DNA from: Treponema sp. UBA3649 | Lineage (GTDB): Bacteria; Spirochaetota; Spirochaetia; Treponematales; Treponemataceae | Direction of reading: 5' to 3' | Length of the DNA: 6,810 nucleotides | Assembly: GCA_002373325.1 (NCBI GenBank) | Contig: DFKI01000124.1 | Span: 1-6,810, forward strand | Shown: positions 1 to 6,165 of the stretch, piece after piece | How the letters are laid out: every line of letters begins with the position of its first letter | Numbering within the stretch: position 1 is the first letter of the stretch | Notes under the pieces: model-generated | What the model saw: only the letters and a program-made list of their open reading frames with translations | What the model was told of the DNA's origin: nothing | Databases searched by the model: none | Made by a program: the position numbers and the translations under genes

Positions 1-1497
1 AGGACTGTTTTCAGGATGCTTTCCTGGGTGATGATTGTGCTCGCGTATTCTGGTCTCTCCTGGGGAGCCAATTTTATCCCGGTGCAAAAAAACGGTCGCG
101 CAATCAGCATGGTCTTTGACATCTCTTACAGCATGGAGGCGAAGGACGGTCCCGGTGAAATCACACGTCTTCAGGCAGCGGCGGCATACGCGGACAGACT
201 TCTGGACAATATTCCCAACACTTCAGTTTCTGTGGTCCTTGCGAAGGGGGACGGAGTGGTTGCGGTTCCGCTTACTGAGGATATGGAATCGGTCCGCTCC
301 ATTCTCACAGCCCTCTCTCCCACGCTTATGACAAGCCAGGGCTCAAGTCTTGGAAAAGGGATAGACGCGGCAATCTCCTCATTCCCGTCACAGAGCGCGC
401 AGTCGGATTATATATGGCTCTTTACCGACGGTGAGGAAACTGACTCAAGTTTGCAGACATCCCTTGCCCAGGCAGCGAAATATGGAATTCCTGTCGCAAT
501 CATAGGATTCGGTTCGGAAAGGGAAAGCACGGTTTTGGCGGGGGACGGAAGCACTAAGGTAAAGACGGCGCTCCGCTCATCGGCCATTCTGGAAATCATT
601 GAGGCAGTGAAAAAACGCATGTTCTCTCAGTCGGGAAGCGTCCTCATGCCGGATTTGTTCTATGTGGATGCGTCCGAGGTCGGATCCGCAAACAGACTTC
701 TCTCAAGCCTGCTGAAAAAAAATGGAAGTCCCATGGTGGGTTCCGCGGATCTTTTGAATGACGAGACCTCAACCGTGTATGAGCTTCAGACAGTGGACCG
801 TCACAACATTTTCCTGATTTTCGCAGTGGTGTTCATCGTAATCTCATTTATTTTCGGGGAGCTTCGAATCACTTTGCCCAAGAGAAAAAAAGTGGAGCAG
901 GAGGCGGCGGTCATGGCTCTCTCCTTGATTTTCACAGGATGTTCTGCCCAGCACATAAAGGACGGCTCGAAGATTCTGGAGGGAAGACTCAACTGGAACC
1001 GAAAGGACTATCAGGAAGCAGTCGCTGATTTTATGGACGTGGAGCAGAGTGCGGGAAGCCGTGGTGATTTGGCCGTGCAGCAGTATGCCCTTTATGGACT
1101 TGCCACAACCTATCTCATGCAGAATGAAAATTCGGCGGCAAGGACACGCTACGAAGAGATAACCCCGGATGCTCCTGATGAAATCCGCTTTTCGGTTCTC
1201 TACAACTCCGGCATAATCGAGCACAGAAACGGAAACTATTCATCGGCTGCGGAATTTTTCAAACAGGCCCTGCTCATAAAAAGCAACGACGTGGATGCGA
1301 AAATCAATCTGGAGCTATCACTCAGGGAGGCCACCGCACATGCGAATGCACAGGAAGCCCAGCTCACCCCTGTTTCAGAGAATACGGATGAAATCTCTAC
1401 CATGGAAAACGCAATGTATACCACTATACGGGAGAAAGAACAACAGCAATGGAAAAATTGTCAGCAAGAACCAGAAAGCTCTGGATTGGATTATTGA
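1..1497 (+). CDS. BatB-BatC fusion: VWA-domain membrane protein with C-terminal TPR domain (5' end outside window)
   Basis: The frame is open from base 1, so the gene almost certainly starts upstream; the first ATG is at 16 and residues are counted from it. Residues 4-17 look like the last part of an N-terminal membrane helix. A von Willebrand A domain follows (about 28-200), with MIDAS D35-I-S37-Y-S39 and F-T-D138-G; the second MIDAS loop reads G109-S-S-L-G, with Ser where Thr is usual. A transmembrane helix (265-281) ends in a basic K289-R-K-K patch. A second hydrophobic stretch then ends in a lipobox-like L-I-F-T-G-C309, followed by TPR-like repeats (about 312-440) and an acidic, Gln-rich tail. 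The order VWA, helix, TPR matches BatB joined to BatC of the Bacteroides aerotolerance (Bat) family, which is inferred to act in the envelope, probably with a MoxR ATPase. It overlaps the next gene by 49 bp. Family assignment is firm; exact biochemical role is unknown. Confidence 0.85.
   Translation, partial: RTVFRMLSWVMIVLAYSGLSWGANFIPVQKNGRAISMVFDISYSMEAKDGPGEITRLQAAAAYADRLLDNIPNTSVSVVLAKGDGVVAVPLTEDMESVRSILTALSPTLMTSQGSSLGKGIDAAISSFPSQSAQSDYIWLFTDGEETDSSLQTSLAQAAKYGIPVAIIGFGSERESTVLAGDGSTKVKTALRSSAILEIIEAVKKRMFSQSGSVLMPDLFYVDASEVGSANRLLSSLLKKNGSPMVGSADLLNDETSTVYELQTVDRHNIFLIFAVVFIVISFIFGELRITLPKRKKVEQEAAVMALSLIFTGCSAQHIKDGSKILEGRLNWNRKDYQEAVADFMDVEQSAGSRGDLAVQQYALYGLATTYLMQNENSAARTRYEEITPDAPDEIRFSVLYNSGIIEHRNGNYSSAAEFFKQALLIKSNDVDAKINLELSLREATAHANAQEAQLTPVSENTDEISTMENAMYTTIREKEQQQWKNCQQEPESSGLDY
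899..904 (+). promoter_or_regulatory. Internal Shine-Dalgarno-like AGGAGG before in-frame ATG 913
   Basis: AGGAGG lies inside the batB-batC frame, 8 nt before an in-frame ATG at 913 (Met300). Initiation there would give a separate BatC-like protein beginning M-A-L-S-L-I-F-T-G-C. The motif and spacing are seen directly. Use as a start is inference: the same bases also encode the linker residues Q-E-A of the fusion, and the resulting signal peptide would be very short and lack a basic N-region. Confidence 0.4.
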
Positions 1498-2867
1498 TTT
1501 TACTCGCACAGTTTGCCGGCGCTCTTTCCGTTCAAAGGGCATCAGCATCGATAGCCTCAACTTGGCAGTATCTCCAGTCCCTGCGCTTTAAAAAAGAGAT
1601 AAAGGAAGGAAAGGAAAAGCATTTTTTCACAAAGACCGACTGCTCGTTTTCAGTCACGATTGAAAATATCCCTCCTGAAAAAATCACCAATGTGGCCGTG
1701 AATGATGTGCCCCAGAACTCAAGCTTCATCTCCATGCGAAAGGAGACCGCGTTCAATGCCGGAAACGACCAGTACGGAACAAAAATCATACTCACCTTCC
1801 GATTCAACGAGCCGGGAGCCTACCAGATAAAGCCTGTGGACGTAAAGGCTGACATCTATTATTGCAGGATTCCGATTGAGTCGGTCTATGTTTATGAGAA
1901 CCTCAGCACGATTGAGCCGAAAATACTCATCACATTCGAGGACCAGAAACATTCGTCTGCTTCCACCACGAAACTGATAGAGGCGAGCGTGGGGGACCAC
2001 ATCCGGTTTACGCTCTCCATAAGATATGCCACTCAGATAGTTGATTTTGCATGGCCGAAAGTGATTCCCGAGGATTCCCTTTTTACCGAGGTCGAGAGAT
2101 TTGACATCACCAGGCACAGCGTGAACACGACGGAGTTCTCCCCTGATTCTGTTCCGATTGCCACTTTTGACTGGCAGCCATTGAAGCAGGGCTCGTACAA
2201 ATTTCCCGACACACCGATTGTCGCGGTCTCTTCAGGGGGAATCACCAAAAAGGTCGCCCTTCCTTCGTACAGGGTCAAAGTCAGACCTAAGGTCTCAAAG
2301 ACACCCGAGAAAAAAAAGACCGAAATTTTCTCCTACGCGTTTTCGGAAAATCCTGAGCAGAGTAAATCCGAAGCGAGCGCGGCACCGGTTTTTGTGGACA
2401 CGGATGAGCTTTTGGAACTCCATAAAAAAGAGCGGTATTCCATTCCGTTCTCAAGCGGGGCAAAAAAGGCTCGTCAGGAGGCAGAGAAAAGGGCGGGGCT
2501 GAATCCGTCGCAGGGAGAGCCGAATATTCCTCTTCTCATAATCATCTGGGCTCTTTTTGCTCTTGTGCTTGCCGGAACCCTTGTTCTCTTTTTGCTTCAC
2601 AAGATTCCTGCTGCGGCGACAAGTTTTGTAAGCGCGCTCCTTATTTTAATCTGCGCAGTCATTTTCTCCAGGTGGGCACTTATCAGGACAGCTGTTTTCA
2701 AAGGCGGCGAAATCAACTCAATCCCGGAGGAAAAAAACTCGTCGGGTGTTCTCGTCATTCCCGGAACAGTAATCAGGATGGAGCGGGAATCCGGAGATTG
2801 GGTCTACATACGGTACAACGACACATACGGCTGGGTAAAAAAAGATGCCCTGCTTGAAATACGCTAG
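1449..2867 (+). CDS. BatD-like envelope protein with two-helix plus SH3-like C-terminus
   Basis: This 472-residue protein begins with a signal peptide (basic R7-T-R-K10, then hydrophobic 11-26), so the body is exported. Residues about 50-290 form the beta-rich region expected of the BatD/oxygen-tolerance family, with phrases such as F-N-E-P-G-A-Y and F-D-W-Q-P-L-K-Q-G-S-Y. A charged, Lys/Glu-rich linker (about 285-355) leads to two membrane helices (about 361-382 and 388-408). A C-terminal SH3-like domain follows (about 420-470), with P-G-T, G-D-W-V-Y-I-R and Y-G-W-V. In Bacteroidetes, two helices plus SH3 is the end of BatE, so this looks like BatD carrying a BatE tail without TPRs. The start sits 49 bp inside the upstream frame; the best ribosome site (GGGAG, 1430-1434) is 14 nt away, so translational coupling is likely. 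BatD identity is good; the BatE-tail reading is inference. Confidence 0.8.
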   Translation: MEKLSARTRKLWIGLLILLAQFAGALSVQRASASIASTWQYLQSLRFKKEIKEGKEKHFFTKTDCSFSVTIENIPPEKITNVAVNDVPQNSSFISMRKETAFNAGNDQYGTKIILTFRFNEPGAYQIKPVDVKADIYYCRIPIESVYVYENLSTIEPKILITFEDQKHSSASTTKLIEASVGDHIRFTLSIRYATQIVDFAWPKVIPEDSLFTEVERFDITRHSVNTTEFSPDSVPIATFDWQPLKQGSYKFPDTPIVAVSSGGITKKVALPSYRVKVRPKVSKTPEKKKTEIFSYAFSENPEQSKSEASAAPVFVDTDELLELHKKERYSIPFSSGAKKARQEAEKRAGLNPSQGEPNIPLLIIIWALFALVLAGTLVLFLLHKIPAAATSFVSALLILICAVIFSRWALIRTAVFKGGEINSIPEEKNSSGVLVIPGTVIRMERESGDWVYIRYNDTYGWVKKDALLEIR

Positions 2868-2869
2868 GC

Positions 2870-2874
2870 GGGGA
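2870..2874 (+). promoter_or_regulatory. Ribosome binding site GGGGA that fixes the Smr start at ATG 2883
   Basis: GGGGA lies 8 nt before ATG 2883 but only 2 nt before the in-frame TTG at 2877. The spacing favours the ATG, so the protein begins M-D-F-G-D. Confidence 0.6.
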
Positions 2875-2882
2875 TTTTGCTT

Positions 2883-3443
2883 ATGGACTTCGGCGACATT
2901 TTGAGTCAGTGGGATAAAAATCAGGGGGACGCGGGAAAAAAGAAGGCTGTTCAAAAACCAAACAAAAAGGCGAATGCACCGAGCGCGGAGGAAAAGGAAC
3001 TTCGGAGGCAGGGCTACACGTCGTTTGAGAGTCAGTTCAGGACGGGCATAAATCCCATTGAGGCATGGCTCAATCAGCATGGGACCGTGGACAAGGACAA
3101 AATCTCGGAGAAGGCGGAGGCGGAGTCAAAATTTGCGGACAGGGAGTATCTCAAAAACATGAGGCCCGAGGCGGTTTTGGATTTGCACGGACTTACCAGG
3201 GACAAGGCATGGACCCGGATGGACAGTTTCGTGACTGATTGCGTGAGGAGGGGGCTCAGAAAAATTCTTTTGATTCACGGGAAGGGAAACCACAGCCATG
3301 GTTCGGATCCGGTCCTGGGACTTTTGGTGAGACAGTTCATCGAGCAGGATTCCAGACTTGGCTCATCAGGACATCCCGACAGAAACAACGGTGGAAGCGG
3401 CGCCACGTGGGTTCTCATTAAATCTGCCGTCACCTCTAAATAA
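2883..3443 (+). CDS. Smr-domain protein (MutS2-type C-terminal domain, stand-alone)
   Basis: The product is a 186-residue soluble protein with no signal peptide or membrane helix. Residues 1-90 are charged and probably partly disordered (K19-K-K, repeated Glu/Lys). The Smr domain spans about 95-182: L-D100-L-H102-G-L, then I-H132-G-K-G135 and the late G170-G-S-G-A-T-W-V-L-I motif. Known Smr domains bind or cut nucleic acid; stand-alone members such as E. coli SmrB cleave mRNA at collided ribosomes, and MutS2 carries the domain at its C-terminus. The DLH and HGKG motifs are intact, so nuclease activity is plausible. The loop after HGKG is longer than in MutS2 and carries His and Ser. The gene lies 15 nt after batD, so it is co-transcribed with the bat genes. 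What links a cytoplasmic Smr protein to an envelope complex is not evident from the sequence. Confidence 0.87.
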   Translation: MDFGDILSQWDKNQGDAGKKKAVQKPNKKANAPSAEEKELRRQGYTSFESQFRTGINPIEAWLNQHGTVDKDKISEKAEAESKFADREYLKNMRPEAVLDLHGLTRDKAWTRMDSFVTDCVRRGLRKILLIHGKGNHSHGSDPVLGLLVRQFIEQDSRLGSSGHPDRNNGGSGATWVLIKSAVTSK

Positions 3444-3547
3444 ATTCGCACGATATGCCGATAATCAAAAGGGAAAGGTCTGTCTTTGATTTTTCCGTGT
3501 CGGGTCAACAAAAGACACAATTCTAAAAAAAAACAAGGTAGAGGAAA

Positions 3548-4897
3548 ATGCTCATTTTAATAGTTGGAATTGTCATTTTATTGGTGGTCGCCGGTATTGT
3601 AGTTCTTATGGGAAAAAAAGGTGAGCCGATTAAGACTGGCTCCATCGGCGGAGGAAAGAGAAATAAAACCCAGGCTCAGATTATCCGCGAGGCGAACAAG
3701 AAGCTTGAGAAAAATCCCCAGGATGCCGAGGGACTCATGCAGCTTGCCGACGTTTATTTTGCGAACAAACTCTGGGACAAGGCTCTCCCTCTCTACGACC
3801 AGCTTTTCCGTCTAGCCACTAAGGATCCCTTGGTGGACGGCTTCAAGTCTGTTTTGCGGCACGGAATTTGCGCGGTGAATCTTGATCAGACTCAGGAGGC
3901 TCTCGCATCATTGAATTCCGCATACAAGCTGGAGCCAAGGAATTACGACGTGAACCTGAACCTTGGAATCGCGATGTACAAGGAAAAACAGTATGACAAG
4001 GCCATCCCATGTCTCAAAAAGGCTCTGATTCTGAATCCTGATGCTGAGGGCGTGTATTTCATTTTGGGCAAGAGCTATTACGAGGGACATCACTACAGGG
4101 ACAGTCTGCCGTGTTTCAAGCGGGCTTTGGGTGAGGATCCTTCGAACAAGGAGGCTCTTTTCTGCATGGCGGATGCTACGAACATGGAGGGGCACGGAGA
4201 TCAGGCAATCAAAGTGTTCATGCATCTTCGTCCAGATCCGGTTTATGGTCCGCGCTCATGTCTTGAGGCCGGTGTGTATCACATGAAGACCGGTGATTTT
4301 GATGGGGCGGTGCAGGACTTTGCCATAGGAATGAAACACAATGACGTGCCGCAGGATGTTATGCTGGATTTGGAGTACAGGACCGCTCAGTGTTTCTTCA
4401 GCAAGAATGATTTTGCCATGGGATTGCAGTACCTGAATAAAATACGCACTGTGAACGCGAACTACAGGGATGTGAACGCTCTCGCAAGCAGATATCAGGA
4501 ACTCAGCCAGAACAAAAATCTTCAGGTCTATCTTTCGGCGGGTGCTTCTGATTTCGTGGCCCTTTGCCGCAAATTCATCGAGACTGTCTACCGTGGATCC
4601 CAGGTTAAGGTAATGGACATCAGCGTTCAGCCTGCATATACGGATATTACGGTTGAGGTTGATTCCCCGAGGCTTACTGACACGGAGATTTTCCGATTCT
4701 TCAGGAAGTCAGGATCCACAGGTGAGCTTTATGTGCGCGACTTCCACGGACACATGCATGATGTCAAGGCTGACCGGGGATTCTGCATTACGGCGGGAGT
4801 TTTCACCGAGGAAGCCCACAAGTACATTGAGGGACGTCCGCTGGATTTGGTGGAAAAAGCAAAGCTTACCCAAGTGCTCAAGTCCGTAAGCGTCTGA
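3548..4897 (+). CDS. Membrane-anchored TPR protein with C-terminal Mrr-like endonuclease-fold domain
   Basis: The 449-residue product begins with one hydrophobic helix (2-21) followed by G-K-K-G, typical of an uncleaved anchor that leaves the body cytoplasmic. Residues about 57-306 are tandem TPRs, roughly seven, at 57-90, 100-130, 132-164, 166-198, 201-231, 233-266 and 275-306; two have canonical N-P or E-P ends. Residues 335-446 look different: V396-R-D-F-H-G-H-M, A408-D-R-G-F-C-I-T-A-G-V-F-T and A423-H-K-Y-I-E-G-R-P-L-D-L match by eye the C-terminal half of the Mrr/type IV restriction-endonuclease fold. Where active members have Q-x-K before this block, here it appears to be F384-F-R386, so catalysis is doubtful. 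Start is supported by AAGG (3535-3538, 9 nt before ATG) and GAGG. A 104-nt gap separates it from the Smr gene; I found no convincing promoter there. TPR and anchor are firm; Mrr relation is moderate. Confidence 0.85.
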   Translation: MLILIVGIVILLVVAGIVVLMGKKGEPIKTGSIGGGKRNKTQAQIIREANKKLEKNPQDAEGLMQLADVYFANKLWDKALPLYDQLFRLATKDPLVDGFKSVLRHGICAVNLDQTQEALASLNSAYKLEPRNYDVNLNLGIAMYKEKQYDKAIPCLKKALILNPDAEGVYFILGKSYYEGHHYRDSLPCFKRALGEDPSNKEALFCMADATNMEGHGDQAIKVFMHLRPDPVYGPRSCLEAGVYHMKTGDFDGAVQDFAIGMKHNDVPQDVMLDLEYRTAQCFFSKNDFAMGLQYLNKIRTVNANYRDVNALASRYQELSQNKNLQVYLSAGASDFVALCRKFIETVYRGSQVKVMDISVQPAYTDITVEVDSPRLTDTEIFRFFRKSGSTGELYVRDFHGHMHDVKADRGFCITAGVFTEEAHKYIEGRPLDLVEKAKLTQVLKSVSV

Positions 4898-5049
4898 AAC
4901 TGATTAATTCAAAATCATCATTTTTGGCTTTTACAGATAATGGCAACCTTGAAAAACTACTGATTGAGGTTGCCGTGCGACTACGGAGATGATGACAGTT
5001 TGACAACATGATATTTAACATTTTGGCAGGCAGTTTGCAAATAAAAAAG
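4898..5049. other. Convergent intergenic region, upstream of the terminator
   Basis: No coding frame of note lies between the end of the TPR gene and the terminator. It contains an inverted repeat (4942-4974) and an isolated TTGACA (5000-5005) without a matching -10 on the plus strand. The TPR gene's only clear terminator lies about 150 nt past its stop, so its mRNA would have an unusually long 3' tail. Confidence 0.5.
4942..4974. repeat. Inverted repeat with perfect 8-bp arms
   Basis: GGCAACCT (4942-4949) pairs with AGGTTGCC (4967-4974) around a 17-nt loop; two further G-U pairs could extend the stem inward. No T-run follows on either strand, so it is not a standard intrinsic terminator. 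It could be a processing or stability hairpin in the 3' tail of the TPR mRNA. Confidence 0.55.
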
Positions 5050-5084
5050 AGCTCCGACTCAAACGAATCGGAGCTTTTATTTTA
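5044..5084. terminator. Bidirectional intrinsic terminator
   Basis: AGCTCCGA (5050-5057) and TCGGAGCT (5068-5075) form a perfect 8-bp stem around a 10-nt loop, extended by a G-U pair and A-T pairs. The plus strand continues with TTTTATTTT and the minus strand with a run of six T (A-run 5043-5048). It sits between the convergent TPR gene and the SUMF1-like gene and can stop transcription from both sides. Confidence 0.88.
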
Positions 5085-5102
5085 GATTTTAATCTCTTGT
5101 GC

Positions 5103-5963
5103 TTACTCGGCGCACACCACGCGGAATCCGTTCAGGTAGTAACGCTCGTCTGCCTTAGATGAATGGCGGTTGGAGACACGGCACACACCGCTTCCGTCAC
5201 CGTAAGTGCTTGCCCTTGAGCCTCCGCGAAGAACCTTTGTGCCGTTTCCGGAAGAAGGTCCCTTTGTGTTGCGTGAGCTTCCGTCAAGATAGAACTTGGG
5301 ATCGTAGTTGTCCCAGCACCATTCCCATGCGTTTCCGCTCATGTCGAAAAGTCCGAGTGAGTTCGGTGTCTTTGTGGCGACCTCATGGGTCTCTCCCTCG
5401 CAGTTAGCCTGATACCATGCCACCTCGTCAATATTGTCGCTTCCTGAATATGCGAATGCCTCGTTGTTGGTTCCACCACGTGCGGCAAATTCCCATTCAG
5501 CTTCGGTCGGAAGGCGGTATCCGTTTGCGTTGAAGTTGCATGTGATTCCTTCGGATCCAAGCCAGTGGGTAATGTCAAAGTCCCCGTTCTTTGAGTAGCA
5601 GGGGGTGAGCCCCATCTTTTCGCTCAGCTCATTGCAGAAAATCACCGCGTCAAGCCAGCTCACGCACTCGACCGGCAGTTTTTCTCCCTTGAAATAAGAG
5701 GGATTCTTTCCCGTCACTTTCTTGTAGAGCTCCTGTGTCACCTCAGTCTTGGACATCTTGAATGAGTCCACGGAGACGCTGTGCACCGGATACTCATCCT
5801 CCTCTCCGTCCGCGGCTCCCATGGAAAATGAACCGCCCTTGACGCTCACCATCTCGACCATTGCCTCAAGCTCAGGATCGACCTCGACCTTTTCCTTGGC
5901 TCCCGACGCAAAAACTGACGCAGCCAGAGTCAAAGCCGCACAAAACGCAATCATTTTTTTCAT
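5103..5963 (-). CDS. Exported SUMF1/formylglycine-generating-enzyme-like protein, catalytic cysteines apparently missing
   Basis: The 286-residue product starts with a signal peptide (M-K-K, hydrophobic 4-18, probable signal peptidase I site near V17-F-A-S). There is no lipobox, since no Cys follows the hydrophobic stretch. The rest is one SUMF1/FGE-sulfatase domain (35-286): G43-G-S-F-S-M-G at the start, K72-T-E-V-T, G148-Y-R-L-P-T-E-A-E-W-E, G204-L-F-D-M-S-G-N-A-W-E-W and R246-G-G-S with a final N278-G-F-R. Aligned by eye on the final G-F-R, the two active cysteines of human SUMF1 (C336, C341) correspond to S258 and V263; the only nearby Cys is C261. It is therefore more likely a structural or ligand-binding member than a true FGE. 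Start is firm: GGAGG lies 7-8 nt upstream. It has its own upstream region with a candidate promoter and inverted repeat, and ends at the bidirectional terminator. Confidence 0.88.
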   Translation of the reverse strand: MKKMIAFCAALTLAASVFASGAKEKVEVDPELEAMVEMVSVKGGSFSMGAADGEEDEYPVHSVSVDSFKMSKTEVTQELYKKVTGKNPSYFKGEKLPVECVSWLDAVIFCNELSEKMGLTPCYSKNGDFDITHWLGSEGITCNFNANGYRLPTEAEWEFAARGGTNNEAFAYSGSDNIDEVAWYQANCEGETHEVATKTPNSLGLFDMSGNAWEWCWDNYDPKFYLDGSSRNTKGPSSGNGTKVLRGGSRASTYGDGSGVCRVSNRHSSKADERYYLNGFRVVCAE

Positions 5964-5994
5964 TTTATTTCCTCCAAGAGAAGACTTGCTCGCA

Positions 5995-6024
5995 ATCTAA
6001 CGGCAATCAAGTCCCGAAAATCAA
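5995..6024 (-). promoter_or_regulatory. Candidate sigma-70-type promoter for the SUMF1-like gene
   Basis: Reading the minus strand, TTGATT (6024-6019) is followed after 18 nt by TTAGAT (6000-5995), giving a start site about 25 nt before the ribosome site. Both hexamers deviate from consensus, so this is a weak prediction; no clearly better pair was found in the 202-nt gap. Confidence 0.35.
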
Positions 6025-6034
6025 ATTTTGCCTC

Positions 6035-6057
6035 AATGTTGATTAGAAAACAACATT
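6035..6057. promoter_or_regulatory. Operator-like inverted repeat upstream of the SUMF1-like gene
   Basis: AATGTTG (6035-6041) and CAACATT (6051-6057) are perfect 7-bp arms around a 9-nt AT-rich centre. The centre-to-centre distance of 16 bp suits a dimeric DNA-binding protein. It lies about 10 nt upstream of the candidate -35, where an activator would bind, but the promoter call is weak. Confidence 0.4.
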
Positions 6058-6165
6058 CTGTTCCTATATGTTACCATAAAATCAGAGAAAAGAAAAGTGT
6101 TTCATGGGAAAATTGTGGAAAACAAATGCCTCAAATATCTTTCCACTCTCAGCTTTCCCTCTTGC

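Noticed and set aside
844..1224. Minus-strand 126-residue frame inside batB-batC
   Set aside because: It is antisense to well-recognised VWA-TPR coding sequence and has no domain features.
2877..2885. TTG at 2877 as the Smr start
   Set aside because: The GGGGA ribosome site is only 2 nt away; ATG 2883 has normal 8-nt spacing.
3481..3517. Hairpin TGTCTTT/AAAGACA between the Smr and TPR genes as a terminator
   Set aside because: Only 7 weak A-T-rich pairs with a 23-nt loop and no T-run; likely chance.
3444..3547. Promoter for the TPR gene (TTGATT 3486-3491 with CACAAT 3516-3521)
   Set aside because: Spacer of 24 nt is too long, and no better pair was found.
5000..5028. TTGACA as -35 of a small RNA gene
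   Set aside because: The sequence 16-18 nt downstream (TTGGCA region) is not a usable -10.
5900..5963. Lipoprotein signal for the SUMF1-like protein
   Set aside because: The only Cys in the signal region (C8) precedes the hydrophobic core; the C-region fits signal peptidase I.
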